64,000 nt of DNA, taken from positions 9,221,501 through 9,285,500 of the forward strand of contig NC_135373.1 of the NCBI RefSeq assembly GCF_049243985.1. The letters are read 5' to 3'. The notes under the pieces were generated by a model that saw only the letters and a program-made list of their open reading frames with translations, did not search any database and was not told where the DNA came from. Shown here piece by piece: positions 43,403 to 54,195 of the stretch (the first letter of the stretch is position 1; each line of letters starts with the position of its first letter). The stretch is from Paroedura picta. Its lineage: Eukaryota; Chordata; Lepidosauria; Squamata; Gekkonidae. The position numbers and the translations under genes are program-made.

Positions 43403-44363
43403 ATATCGGTATATAGAAAACCCAAATTGAGGGTTCCAAAAACAATGTCCTCCAATTCTAATTGTATCCTATCAGTCCGGCCTGTGAAATGCCTTGTGTC
43501 TTTCAAATACCTGCCAATTGTTTGGATTGAATGGTTTCAAAAAGGCATCCAAATACATAGCAAGAGCTTCAAGAATGCAGCCACATCCTGTGTCAAAAGG
43601 TCTGCCAACTGCTGGAACCATATCTTTATGAATGTTGAGCAAGAGTTCTATTCAGAGAAAGCTGTAAGTAGACTAGGCAAGTAGCCAGCAAAAAAGTCCT
43701 TCATCCAAGACACTAGTAATTTCTCTTTTGACCTTAATACTGTGATCCTCAGCAACTTCACTATAGTGTAAACTGTTGTTTACTCGCCTATGTGCCTCCT
43801 TTCCCCCCCCCCCCCCCACACACACACGCTGCAACAGCACCCTCCCCTTATCTGCAGGTTTAAAAACACATGCTATTAACGTTTCTAACATTTAACTCTC
43901 AGCTGCATTGAAACCTAGTCAAGCTGATACTTCTGTTTGCTGCATTCTTTTAAGAACTTTTGAAATGGATTCTTGAAAGGCAAAGATCCTTGGATTCTGT
44001 GAGGGGGGATTTAGAAGTCAATTTTGGTTTAAATTTCAAGCTCTGCTCACCTGATTTTGTTTCTAAATAGCTGTTGATTCTCTATCATTCATTAAGAAGG
44101 GTTGTGCTGTGTAGTGGGAACAAAAGAGAATCTCTTTTTAAGAACAGATATTTTCAGTCCTGAGAGTTGACTGTTAGATTTTCTATCTGTAGGCTTTTAA
44201 AATCTTTGTCCTGTGATGTATTCTTGGGTCAATTGCCCTTTGTCTCTTGCTACATTTGTCCTGGGGGGGAAATTATGTTATTAGAAATGATAGAAAAAGG
44301 GACCATTAGAATGGAAATCTCAGACTCTAAACTGTTTGGTTTATTGATTGATTGATTTCATTA
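43403..44363. other. No gene recognised; poly-C tract
   Basis: No exon or repeat family was identified. A poly-C/CA tract lies at about 43804-43828. Confidence 0.35.
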
Positions 44364-44490
44364 CATCAACCTTTCTCACCTTTTTTATCATTGAAAAACC
44401 CTTGAAACATTCTTTGGCCTTCAAGAAACCTCAGAAGTGGTACGATGGTGCAGAATAAGGTTGGGAAGCATAGCTGTGTACATGTTGTGA
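44364..44490 (+). mobile_element. hAT-like element fragment
   Basis: ATCAACCTTTCTCACCTTTT, CATTGAAAAACCCTTGAAAC and GGTTGGGAAGCATAGCTGTG are shared with 38502-38590. Confidence 0.45.
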
Positions 44491-44514
44491 TTTGTGATGG
44501 TTGTGACTGTCGTG

Positions 44515-44585
44515 CATAGTGCAGGGGGTTGGACTAGATGACCCAGGAGGTCCCTTCCAACTCTATGATTCTATAATTCTATGTC
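44515..44585 (+). mobile_element. CR1 LINE 3' end
   Basis: GGTTGGACTAGATGACCCAG, then AACTCTATGATTCTATAATT: the CR1 terminus with its ATTCTATG tail repeats. Confidence 0.85.
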
Positions 44586-44659
44586 CACCTAGGGCCCCTT
44601 CTCACCTTCCCAGGCCCATCATTGGGAGGGGGTTGACATGAACATATATGGTCATATCA

Positions 44660-45375
44660 CAATAATTGGTTCTTATATGCCACATTTCTCTACCCGAAGG
44701 AGTCTCAAAACATCTTACATTCACCTTCCCTTTCCTCTCCCCACAACAGACAGCCCTGTGAGATGGGTGAGGCTGTGAGAGCCCTGAGATTCCTGCTTGG
44801 TCAGAACAGCTTGATCAGTGCCGTGGCAAGCCCAAGGTCACCCAGCCAGCTGCATGTGGGGGAGTGGGGAATCAAACCTGGTTCACCAGATTAGAAGTCT
44901 GCAGAGGAGGAGGAGGAGGAGGAGGAGGAGGAGGAGGAGGAAGAAGAAGAAGAAGAGAATTGGTTCTTATACGATTCTTTTCTCTATCTAAAGGAGTCTC
45001 AAAGCGGCTTACAATTGCCTTCCTTTTCCTCTCCCCACAACAGACACCCTGTGAGGGAGGTGAGGCTGAGAGAGCTCTGATATTACTGAAGAAGAAGAAT
45101 TGGTTCTTTCATGCCGCTTTTCTCTACCCAAGGCAATCTCAAAGTGGCTACTTTCACTTTCACTTTCCTCTCCCCACAACAGACACCCTAGGAGGGAGGT
45201 GAGGCTGAGGGAGTCCTGATATTCCTGCTCAGTCAGAACAGCTTGATCAGTGCCATGGTGAGCTCAAGGTCACCCAGCCAGCTGCACGTGGGGGAGTGGG
45301 GAATCAAACCTGGTTCACCAGATTAGAACTCCGCACTCCTAACTAACTTCTAATCAAACTACACCAAGCTGGCTC
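44660..45375 (-). mobile_element. SINE cluster with duplicated tail module
   Basis: A complete SINE in reverse at 44660-44905 is followed by (GGA)n and (AGA)n at 44906-44955. A second unit starts at 44956 and a third at about 45092, separated by about 143 bp with the junction ATATTACTGAAGAAGAAGAA. The last continues to a full tRNA-like head ending at about 45375. Confidence 0.8.
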
Positions 45376-46149
45376 TAAGTTGGAGGATGTCCAAGGAGGA
45401 ACCGAAGATGCCCCCCTAGCCTGGCTCCTATTCATGCAGAACATCCAGGCTCCATGAGATTAGGAACTGAGCCTTGATTCACAACGCACTAATGATTTAC
45501 CGCCACTACAAGAGGAATTCTCACAAAAGATTAAGGATTTACTTCTTTAGTCGTGAAACTTACCGAGGCAATAAGCTTATCGGATGGATGCACGGCCCAG
45601 AGGGACTAGCTGAGTTTGCCTCCGTGTTAATGACTACTGTTTTGGTACAGTGAGACATATAAGTTAAGCACCAATGCACTGGAGAGTGTGATCACACTGT
45701 TTAACAGCATGATTGCTTGCCAGGGCATACCATCTCTTACAAAGAACAGGAAACCACACTCAGTTTTCTCACAAAACCCTCTGTCGACGGGATTTTGACG
45801 TGCCAGTATTTAAGAACAGGAGGAAGCTGTACAAAGGATGACTTCACCAAGAAGAGAGCTTAAGGAGAAACAATTCAGGATACTTAATTAGGTCTGCAAC
45901 TTGTCCCATTCCTTTGTTCCTGCTGTGTTCAGATGGGGAAGAAAATCCTGGCCGGCCCTCTTAGTGCAAATAATTGCATCACCCTTGTGACAGCCCGGAG
46001 ATCTCTTACCTGAAACGTTTTACAAAGAGCTTGCCAATTGACCTATTTTTGTCTCACAAAGCCTTATGGGTAGGCATGAGTTTGACCTCACCTGTCTTGC
46101 TTATAGCAAACCAGAAATAAAAATGGAGGATTGCAGTTGCTTTCCCCTT
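45376..46149. other. No gene recognised
   Basis: Appears to be unique sequence without an exon or a repeat that I can name. Confidence 0.4.
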
Positions 46150-46750
46150 GGCACAGTGGGGGATATCAACATAATTGCTCTCTTTAAGTATTTGAATGAT
46201 TGTCACTTGAAGGAGGGCAGGGAAAGGTTCCTGTGGGCAGCAGAGGAGAGGACCACAGTAATGGCTTTAAACTACATCTAGATATCAGGGGGAAATATTC
46301 ATGGACAGAGTAGTTTGGCAGTGGGATGGGCTGCCTAAGGAGAAGAAGAAGAAGAAGAGTTGGTTCTTATATGCCGCTTTTCCCTACCCGAAGGAGGCTC
46401 AAAGCGGCTTACAGTTGCCTTCCCATTCCTCTCCCCACAACAGACACCCTGTGAGGTGGGTGAGGCTGAGAGAGCCCTGATATCACTGCTCGGTCAGAAT
46501 GGTTTTATCAGTGCCGTGGCGAGCCCAAGGTCACCCAGGTGGTTGCATGTGGGGGAGTGCAGAATCAAACCTGGCATGCCAGATTAGAAGTCCGCACTCC
46601 TAACCACTACACCAAACTGGAGGTTTGGAGCTCCCCCTCACTGATGACCGTTAAGCAGCAGATGGACAGATACTCATCCTGGATGCTTGAGGCTGATCCT
46701 GCATTGAGCAGGGGGTGGGACTAGATGGCCTGGATGGCCCCTTCCCACTC
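46150..46750 (+). mobile_element. CR1 LINE tail split by a SINE
   Basis: IIALFKYLNDCHLKEGRERF is the CR1 ORF2 end. At 46338 a SINE enters, and the CR1 continues at 46620 with GGAGCTCCCCCTCACTGATG through the terminus at about 46750. Confidence 0.8.
46338..46622 (-). mobile_element. tRNA-derived SINE nested in CR1
   Basis: Complete copy in reverse, from AGAAGAAGAAGAAGAAGAGT to CACCAAACTGG. CR1 sequence on both sides shows the insertion point; GGAG may be a very short target duplication. Confidence 0.85.
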
Positions 46751-46767
46751 TAGGATTCTAGGAGTCT

Positions 46768-46932
46768 AGTTCAGCAGTGGGATGGTCTGCCTAAGGAGGT
46801 GGGGAGCTCCCCCTCTCTGGCAGTCTTCAAGCAGCAGCTGGACAGATCCTTATCCTGGACACTTTCGGCTGATCCTGCATTGAGCAGGGGGTGGACTAGA
46901 TGGCCTGGATGGCTCCTTCCAACTCTATGAGG
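46768..46932 (+). mobile_element. Second CR1 tail in direct repeat
   Basis: Repeats the last 165 bp of the CR1 just upstream: AGCAGTGGGATGGTCTGCCT to CCTTCCAACTCTATGA. It may be a tandem duplication or a second insertion. A SINE head scrap follows at 46975-47055. Confidence 0.7.
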
Positions 46933-47055
46933 TAAGTCGAGTGAAAGACCTCTGGGAGAACTGTGAATGGCCCCCAGTCACCCAGCTGGCTGAATATGGA
47001 GGAGTCGGGAATCAACCCCGATTCTCTAGATTAGCGACTGCCGCTGTTAACTACA

Positions 47056-47606
47056 ACTGGCTCTAGAGACGAAACCTCCAGAAGAATGGGAGGTGACTGG
47101 TTTTCACAAAGCGTTTATCAGGCCAAGGACATTAACAGTTAGGACCCAAAAAGGAAGATACAGACAACTACAGCAAAAACAAGAACATTATGTCAAAAGC
47201 GCATAAAAACACATTAAAAACGCATAAACGCCCACGCTGCGTCCCATTAAAATCGTCCCGCCTTCGGACACAGCTCCGGCCCGAATTTTTTAGCTGACAA
47301 AGCAAACAGCCACTCTGTAAGAAACACACTGATCCGCATCGGGCAAAAGGAAAATTAGTTTCTCTGCCCCAGGCGAAGAATGGATACCCTTTAAAATCTC
47401 AGCAAGGAATTTATTTCTAGGCATTATATACAAAAGGCGGAACGGAATGTAATGTGCTCCACGAAGGCTCCACAAATACATAGATGTGCAGCGACCCGTA
47501 TTCATGCGTGGGGGCCATCTAGAAGAGTAGAAGGCATGCGTTTAGAGTTTTAGAAACATAGTCATAATTTTAAAACATCACATTTCTAAGTGCAGATGGA
47601 ATAGAC
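47056..47606. other. No gene; possible old LINE tail
   Basis: A minus-strand frame (47505-47290) has a LINE-tail flavour (LYIMPRNKFLAEILKG), but the family cannot be named. Nothing else was found. Confidence 0.3.
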
Positions 47607-48166
47607 CAGAGGTTCGCAACATGGGGGCTGAACAACCCTTAGGGGGTCATAGAATCATAGAATCATAGAGTTGGAAGGGGCCATACAGGCCATCTAGTCC
47701 AACCCCCTGCTCTATGCAGGATCAGCCCTAAGCATCCTAAAGCATCCAAGAAAAGTGTGCATCCAACCTTTGCTTGAAGACTGCCAGTCTTCAAGCAAAG
47801 ACTGTCCAACAACCCTTTCACAGGGGTCGCAGCAGGGCAAGCAGCTTGGCCAGCGGGGGGCGCCTCCACTGTTGCTGCTCTTCCTGCAGGTGCCACACAA
47901 CAGCCTTGCGGGGTAGGTCGAGATAGAGCGTTCGTCTGTCTGGAGCAGCAGGAAAGAGTGAGATCGAAAGGGTGGGACAAGAGGCAGAACTGAACTGAGA
48001 AACCCCGGGGGGGGGGGGAATCATATACAATCATGAACAATGGATCTTCACGCCATTGGTCAGTTTTGGTTTAATATCTGTGAAAGAACCCTTGCATCAT
48101 TTTATAGTTGGGGGTCACCACAAAAGAAGGAATTGTATTAAAGAGTTGTGGCATTGAGAACCACTG
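47607..48166. mobile_element. SPIN-like non-autonomous hAT element, interrupted by CR1
   Basis: The ends CAGAGGTTCGCAAC and GAGAACCACTG are hAT-type inverted repeats. The inner words CCCTTTCACAGGGGTCGC and TAGTTGGGGGTCACCACAAA resemble SPACE INVADERS (SPIN) elements as I remember them. GAATAGAC (47599-47606) and GAATAGGC (48167-48174) form an 8-bp target duplication with one mismatch. A CR1 tail lies at about 47650-47812. The middle differs from the SPIN sequence that I recall. Confidence 0.65.
47650..47812 (-). mobile_element. CR1 LINE 3' end nested in hAT
   Basis: ATAGAATCATAGAATCATAG and TTGGAAGGGGCCATACAGGC is the CR1 terminus in reverse, continuing to AGACTGCCAGTCTTCAAGCA. Confidence 0.8.
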
Positions 48167-48184
48167 GAATAGGCCAACATAGAA

Positions 48185-48221
48185 TGGATCAAATGACTCT
48201 GAGGGGTCTTCCTCAGTGGTC
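48185..48221 (-). ncRNA. Hammerhead-like relic, Penelope type (truncated)
   Basis: In reverse complement: GACCA, CTGAGGA, AGACCCC, then the run jumps to ATTTGATC, so the GAAACGC segment is missing. It is clearly a relative of 49013-49054 but cannot fold fully. Confidence 0.45.
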
Positions 48222-48419
48222 AAATTATCGTGAGGAATGCACTCATGTATAAAATCAACATCAAAACGCTTGCTGGGTGGCAAAGAAAAATCTGTTAAGT
48301 GCTGCTCAAACTAGCCTTCCTAATGTGAAGGTATCTGATTTGGAGCCCACCCTCTAAAATATGCACTTCCAGAGGCCACCCCCTCTGCTTTTGCCCAGCT
48401 GTATCAACAGGGGCATCAC

Positions 48420-48985
48420 ATCAAAATCACAAGATGTCATAGTCCCATTGTATACAGCACTGGTCAGACCACACCTGGAGTACTGTGTGCAGTTCTGGAG
48501 GCCTCACTTCAAGAAGGACATAGATAAAATTGAAAGGGTACAGAGGAGAGCGACGAAGATGATCTGGGGCCAAGGGACCAAGCCCTATGAAGATAGGTTG
48601 AGGGACTTGGGAATGTTCAGCCTGGAGAAAAGGAGGTTGAGAGGGGACATGATAGCCCTCTTTAAGTATTCGAAAGGTTGTCACTTGGAGGAGGGCAGGA
48701 TGCTGTTTCCGTTGGCTGCAGAGGAAAGGACACGCAGTAATGGGTTTAAACTACAAGTACAACGATATAGGCTAGATATCAGGAAAAAAAATTTCACAGT
48801 CAGAGTAGTTCAGCAGTGGAATAGGCTGCCTAAGGAGGTGGTGAGCTCCCCCTCATTGGTAGTCTTCAAGCAAAGGTTGGATACACACTTTTCTTGGATG
48901 CTTTAGGTTGCTTTGGGCTGATCCTGCATTGAGCAGGGGGTTGGACTAGATGGCCTGTATGACCCCTTCCAACTCTATGAGCTCT
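48420..48985 (+). mobile_element. CR1 LINE 3' end, well preserved
   Basis: The longest CR1 ORF2 end in the window is VPLYTALVRPHLEYCVQFWR through VVQQWNRLPKEVVSSPSLVV to HFSWML, followed by the 3' terminus GGGTTGGACTAGATGGCCTG-type sequence. The open frame of about 165 codons suggests moderate age. The 5' part is truncated. Confidence 0.88.
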
Positions 48986-49012
48986 CAATCACCAGGGCAT
49001 TCACAGTAATTT

Positions 49013-49054
49013 GACCACTGAGGAAGACCCCTTGGGGTTGAAACGCACTTGGTC
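49013..49054 (+). ncRNA. Hammerhead-ribozyme-like motif, Penelope type (copy b)
   Basis: Stem I GACCA (49013-49017) pairs TGGTC (49050-49054). The core CTGAGGA (49018-49024) fits CTGANGA. Stem II is ACCC and GGGT (49027-49030, 49035-49038) with loop CTTG, plus a G-U pair. GAAA is intact (49040-49043). The minimal stem III (CGCACT) has an A-C mismatch. An AATAAATATTTG stretch follows at about 49150, as at 51190. Confidence 0.65.
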
Positions 49055-49254
49055 CACTCTATGTCGGTCTATTCCATATGCAGTTGGAAAAGGGATGTTT
49101 TTAAATTACGAGGGCAATTTTTTTAATATGTCGAATTAGGGTACTTTATGTAATAAATATTTGAAAATGTTTAAATAATTATTTTCGCAGCTCAGCCTTT
49201 GGGTTCCTAACTTTTCTGGTTAGCTTGGGTTCTGGTTTCCCTTTTTTTGGTTTC

Positions 49255-49490
49255 CCAGTGCTTTTAGAGTTGCCACCCTCCAGGTAATGGCTGGAGTTCT
49301 CCCCCTTTATTACAACGGATCTCCATGCAACAGAAAACAGTTTGTCTAAAGAAAAGGGCTGTTTTGGAAGGTGGACTGCACGACATTATACCCTGCTGAC
49401 ATCCCTTCCCTCCCCAAACCGCCCCCCTTCTCAGGCTTCAGCCCCAAAATCTCCATATATTTCCCAACCCAGAACGGGCAACCCTTCATG
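49255..49490 (+). repeat. GGTGGGACCTGG-family dispersed repeat (decayed)
   Basis: GAGTTGCCACCCTCCAGGTA to TCTCCATATATTTCCCAACC resembles 57615-57840. A similar stretch continues at 49665-49830, and an ACATAAGAAGAGC-type piece lies between at 49535-49630. Confidence 0.45.
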
Positions 49491-50504
49491 GTTTAGAACC
49501 AGACGCATTGCTTGCGTTTACAACAGAAATCAGAATCAGAACATGAGAGAAGCCATTTTGGGTCAGGCCAGTGGCCCATCCAGTCCAACACTCAGTCACA
49601 GTGGCCAAAACCACCAAAACCACAGTGGCCAACCCCCATGTGGTGGTCGGTGTCCTCCGGGAATGACAACTCATCTCCAGGGTAGAGAGATCGGTTGCTT
49701 GGGGGAAATAGCAGATTTGGAAAGTGTTCCATGTTATCATATCCCTGCTGAACTCCGCTCCACCCTCAAACTCTGCTTTTGCCAGGTTCTGCCTCCAAAT
49801 CTCCAGGAATATCCCAACACGGAGTTGACATCTCTAGTTAGCAAAAGAGCCAGTGAATTCAGAAGAAGCCTCCTTAGGCCAGTGGCAGACCGTGGAATGT
49901 GATCGGTGGAGTGAGGAAGAAGGAGAAGAGTTACTTGAAAGTGCTGTTTAGCTGTTTGTGCTCTGACCACCACACTACACTTCCCCTGCTGTAGTCTCGT
50001 GAAAGCTCAAGTTGTCGGACGCTGCCGCTTGTCACTTCCCCGCATTGTCCGTTGCCCTCCCGTGATTTGGCAACAAGTGGGCGGGCCTGGGAGGCTCTTT
50101 CATTCTTTGCTGCAACCCGTTTCCTTCCCCCATTCCTGCACCCACTTTCAGAATCTGTCACGGAGCAGTCTGTGCAAGATACTCACTGTCAGATGATATC
50201 GCCGGCTTTGAATCCACGCGAGGTAAGCAGGGCAGGCGCAAAATGCACCACAGATCCTCCAGAAGGTATTTGGGGATTCGCATCTCCACGAGACACTCAC
50301 TCGCAGTTTGGGCTGTGTCAGGTTTTCAGAAGATGGAAATGCATTATCAATTTCGGCATGTCTGATCCAGCGGGGAGCGGGGTGTGTGGCAATGACCTTC
50401 AGAAGCATCTGAACTTTGTTTGACGAGGGCGCAGAGCAGCATAAAAAAAATATAACGAATATTTATTAAAGTGCACCAATATAATGTTAAACTGCACCTG
50501 AACA

Positions 50505-50546
50505 GACCAAATGCGTTTTGACCCTCATGGGCCTTCCTCAGTGGTC
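50505..50546 (-). ncRNA. Hammerhead-ribozyme-like motif, Penelope type (copy c)
   Basis: On the minus strand: stem I GACCA with TGGTC, core CTGAGGA intact, stem II GGCCC and GGGTC (one G-U pair) around ATGA. Then AAAA stands where GAAA is expected, then CGCATT. One core change predicts inactivity. Confidence 0.6.
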
Positions 50547-50639
50547 AATATTATCATACAATGCAATCATATCTTTCAAAAGCTTTTTTCTGACACACAT
50601 GAGACGCACTCTCCGTAGCTGAGATTGGAGGTTCTAGAC

Positions 50640-50765
50640 CAGGGGTAGTCAAACTGCAGCCCTCCAGATGTCCATGGACTACAATTACCAGGAGCTCCTG
50701 CTGACAGGGGCTCATGGGAACTGTAGTCCATGGACATCTGGAGGGCTGCAGTTTGACTACCCCTG
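50640..50765. mobile_element. Palindromic hAT-type MITE, copy 6
   Basis: Near-perfect palindrome with a perfect 8-bp target duplication TTCTAGAC at 50632-50639 and 50766-50773. The target equals the left flank of the copy at 6586, underlining a TCTAGA target preference. Confidence 0.9.
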
Positions 50766-50863
50766 TTCTAGACATTATATATCTTAGAAGGTGGGCTCAA
50801 AAAGAAACATTATCGAAGTATTTGTTGGGGCTATACCAAGAAGATTTCCCTTGACCTCCCAGC

Positions 50864-51043
50864 TTCAGACCAACCTTAAATTTCAGCTTTTATATAGTAT
50901 ACCCCATTCAAAGCCTCTAATAAGTTAGCAAATCTGAGGATGCAAAGTAGTTTTTGAGATGGTAATTATGCCATGGTAGGAAATGCCATCAAGTCACAGT
51001 CCTTATGGGTGATCTCGTAAGGCTTTCAAGGCAAGTGTTCAGA
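50864..51043 (-). repeat. Inverted partner of 54131-54311
   Basis: About 180 bp, roughly 93 percent identical by eye to the reverse complement of 54131-54311. It includes a 5S-type SINE tail plus about 100 bp of further sequence (GCAAATCTGAGGATGCAAAG and onward). Confidence 0.7.
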
Positions 51044-51080
51044 ATTGGTTGTAGACAGGACTGCATTGTGGAATAATATT

Positions 51081-51122
51081 GACCACTGAGGAAGACCCAG
51101 TAGGATCGAAACGCATTTGGTC
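51081..51122 (+). ncRNA. Hammerhead-ribozyme-like motif, Penelope type (copy d, best preserved)
   Basis: Stem I GACCA (51081-51085) with TGGTC (51118-51122). The core CTGAGGA (51086-51092) and GAAA (51108-51111) are both intact. Stem II GACCC and GGATC has one mismatch around an AGTA loop. The cleavage-site base is T (51117), with the A-U pair of stem III kept and the second pair changed to C-A, the change expected from CpG decay of CGCG. A trace of activity is conceivable. Confidence 0.65.
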
Positions 51123-51850
51123 TGTTCATGTGCAGTTAGATCTGTATAGTTTTTCCTTTGTTTTTAACATTATATTGGTGCACCTTAATAAATATTTGTT
51201 AACATTTTTATATTGGTTTATAGCTCAGCTTTTGAGTTCCTGACTTTGCTAAGGTTGCCTTCCCATTCCCTTTTGGGTTTTGCAGAGGGTGCAGAGCAGA
51301 GCAGGCCAAAAGAAATCCGTGTCCTTGCAAGACTAGCTTCGTTGCCAACGCTTGAAAACAATTGTCTGGTCTATGACTGAGCTGCAAAAGGAGCCCCTTT
51401 TTGGAGGTTTCCTTCCCATTTTCTCAGATACGGAGTCTGCAGCAGAATCCTTTTCCCTCTCTGCAAGGAGTTGGTCTCCTTCTGGCCATTGAAGTACTAC
51501 AGGTGCCCCAAATCATGCACCCGTGTACCAGTTTTGAATATTTCTCTTTTTTTTGACAATGTGGTGATGATCCATTCAGAACCTGTCAGATTGCAGCCAG
51601 TGGGAGAGTTTGGGTAGGATTACTCTTTCCTGTGCAAATCAGCCCGAGATCCTGTTGTTATGGCTGGTGGGGGGAAGAGATTTGTATTTTGGGTTGAATC
51701 CCAGCTGGTCACCGATGTCTGTACTGTCCCAAATAATGACAAGCCGTAGAACCCGATGAATTCCTGGCGGTGTCAGTCCTCTTGGTCTCTTGGCCGTGAT
51801 TTCATTTCATGCTGCTTTGGAGACTATTTGACTAATGGTGTCTTGAGGAA
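51123..51850. other. Penelope-type flank, then no gene recognised
   Basis: 51180-51245 (AATAAATATTTG to CAGCTTTTGAGTTCCTGAC) parallels 49150-49225 after copy b, so it belongs to the same repeat. The remainder has no feature that I can name. Confidence 0.4.
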
Positions 51851-51854
51851 TTCA

Positions 51855-52018
51855 AGCATGTAAGAAGAACCCTGGTAGATCTGACATTGATGCCATCTAA
51901 TCCAGTGCCCTGATTCTAACCATGTTCCTATGAGCTTTATGTACAGAGCTGCCCTCCACTGGAAAAAGAGGGTCTGGGATTCAGAGGTGCACTGCCTCCA
52001 GACATCAACCATGACAGC
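51855..52018 (+). repeat. Dispersed 'ACATAAGAAGAGC'-type repeat
   Basis: GTAAGAAGAACCCTGGTAGA and TTCAGAGGTGCACTGCCTCC parallel 43170-43402. Confidence 0.45.
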
Positions 52019-52069
52019 CTAAACAGATTTACACCCTTGTAAGGCTATTGGAGGGAGGAGGAGGAGGAG

Positions 52070-52612
52070 GAGAGAATTGGTTCTTATATGCCACTTTCCT
52101 CTACCCGAAGGAGTCTCAAAGCAGCTTACATTCACCTTCCCTTTCCTCTCCCCACAACAGAGACCCTGTGAGGTGGGTGAGGCTGAGAGAGCCCTAATAT
52201 TACTGAAAAAGAAGAGTTGGTTCTTATATGCCACTCTTCTCTACCTGAAGGAGTCTCAAAGCAGCTTACATTCGCCTTCCCTTTCTTCTCCCCACAACAG
52301 ACACCTTGTGAGGTGGGTGAGGCTGAGACAGCCCTGATATTACTGAAGAAGAAGAGTTGGTTCTTATATGCCACTTTTCTCTACACGAAGGAGTCTCAAA
52401 GCAGCTTACATTCACCTTCCCTTTCCTCTCCCCACAACAGAGACCCTGTTAGGTGGGTGAGGCTGATTGCGATTCCTGCTTGTTCAGAACAGCTTGATCA
52501 GTGCTGTGGCGAGCCCAAGGACACCCAGCTGGCTGCATGTGGAGGAGGAGTGGGGAATCAAACCCGGCTCAACAGATTAGAAGTCCGTGCTCCTAAACAC
52601 TACACCAAGCTG
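52070..52612 (-). mobile_element. tRNA-derived SINE with triplicated 140-bp tail module
   Basis: TTCTTATATG occurs at 52081, 52221 and 52361, exactly 140 bp apart. The junctions read ATATTACTGAAAAAGAAGAG and ATATTACTGAAGAAGAAGAG. The third module continues into the tRNA-like head ending at about 52612. Confidence 0.88.
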
Positions 52613-53544
52613 GCTTACCTCAATTCAGATTCCAAATAAGATTCAGATTCCATTTTTCGATCACTGTCAATAGCTGTCAATAGACCTCTTCCCCATGTTT
52701 TTTTAAACCGAGTGGCAATTGCCACATCTTGTGGCAGACAGTTCCACAGGAATTGTGTGAAGAAGTATTTCTCTGCCTCTGTATATAAATGACCAATGAG
52801 TTTCACCATACATCCCTGAGTTCTAATACATGAACTGAGCATCCTTTTGAGGAAAAAGGCTGATGTTTCAGAAAGATACAGGATTGTCTCAAAATTTCCG
52901 AAGAGGGTGAGATCTACTAGGTTAGAGCAGCAATTTCGGGGAACTCAGATGGCCTTCTAAGCAATCTGGCGCTGTAAATGAGATAGCTTATCTTTACAAA
53001 GAGCAAGGGGGGAGGGTTGTGAAAGGAACTTCATAAGTCCCATTCAATTTATGTTCCAGCAGAGAGCATATTTGAAACTGAGTCACTCAATCTCTTTCAG
53101 ACACCCCGAGTTGTCAGCAATAACTGTCAGCCATAATAAACAAGGCCTGGCTCTTACTCAAGAGCTTGTTTTCACAGCAGGGGTCTCCTGTCCTCTCTAA
53201 AGGCAGGGAATCCGGCTCACTCATCCAAAATAAGGAAGTTTGTGGTCTCTTCTGAGCCCACATTGCCTGGTGGTTTCTCAACTGCTCTTTCAGGATGTAA
53301 GAAGTCTTATGTGTGAAGCAAGGCCTATTATCTGAGGAGCACACTCCAGTGTGAAGTTTGTGCTTGGAGGAAAAACCTGGAAGAATTTGAGTTTTGAAAT
53401 AAGGCTGTGATTTTGGAAGGGTGGGGATACTCCTGGCAATGTCATGGCCGTCGGAAGCAGACGTGCAACAAGTTCTCGAACAAAGGGATTCCCAGTGAGG
53501 GCTTTACTACCAAACCCAACCTGGCCTCCTTCCGCACCTATTGG
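52613..53544. other. No gene; one probable old repeat
   Basis: 52680-52860 (GAGTGGCAATTGCCACATCT, GGCAGACAGTTCCACAGG) resembles an old amniote repeat that I cannot name. The rest is unassigned. Confidence 0.35.
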
Positions 53545-53657
53545 ATAATGAACTTTCAATGTGTTTTTGCAGCTGGATTTTCCTGTGCGGAACAGGATAA
53601 TCTGCTTCTAAAGAGCATTGAAAGTGGATTATCCATCGTGTGGAATAGGCCCTGGAT
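53545..53657. mobile_element. Short MITE with GGCC-type end
   Basis: Inner inverted repeats GGATAATGAACTTTCAATG and CATTGAAAGTGGATTATCC, right end GTGTGGAATAGGCC, as in 19928-20060. Confidence 0.55.
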
Positions 53658-54195
53658 AGCTCAGGCTAGGCAGATCCCATCCAATCTCAGAAGCTCAGAA
53701 ACTGGCTCAGAGAGCCAGTTTGGTGTAGTGGTTAGGAGTGCGGACTTCTAATCTGGCAAGCCAGGTTCGATTCTGCGCTCCCCCACATGCAGCCAGCTGA
53801 GTGACCTTGGGCTCGCCATGGCACTGATAAAACTGTTCTGACTGAGCAGTGATATCAAGGCTCTCTCAGCCTCACCCACCCCATAGGGTGTCTGTTGTGG
53901 GGGGAGGAATGGGAAGGTGACTGTAAGCCGCTTTGAGCCTCCTTCGGGTAGGGAAAAGCGGCATATAAGAACCAACTCTTCTTCTTCTTCTTCTTCTTCT
54001 TCTTCTTCTTCTTCTTCTTCTTCTTCTTCTTCTTCTTCTAAGCAGAGTGGGTCCTGGTTAGTATTTGGATGGGAGATCAGCAAAGAAATCCAGGGTTGCT
54101 ACGCAGAGACAGGCCACGGCAAGCCACCTCTGAACAACTGTTGCCTTGAAAGCCTTAGGGGATCACCAGTAAGGACTGTGACTTGATGGCATTTC
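53658..54195 (+). mobile_element. 5S-rRNA-derived SINE split by a tRNA-derived SINE
   Basis: The head (ATCCAATCTCAGAAGCTCAG) ends at about 53705 and resumes at 54040 with AAGCAGAGTGGGTCCTGGTT and TTTGGATGGGAGATCAG, exactly the next part of 5S rRNA. Confidence 0.8.
53711..54040 (+). mobile_element. tRNA-derived SINE with long (TTC)n tail, nested
   Basis: Complete and well preserved: head GAGCCAGTTTGGTGTAGTGG, tail into about 57 bp of pure TTC repeats. It interrupts the 5S-type SINE, so it is the younger of the two. Confidence 0.9.
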
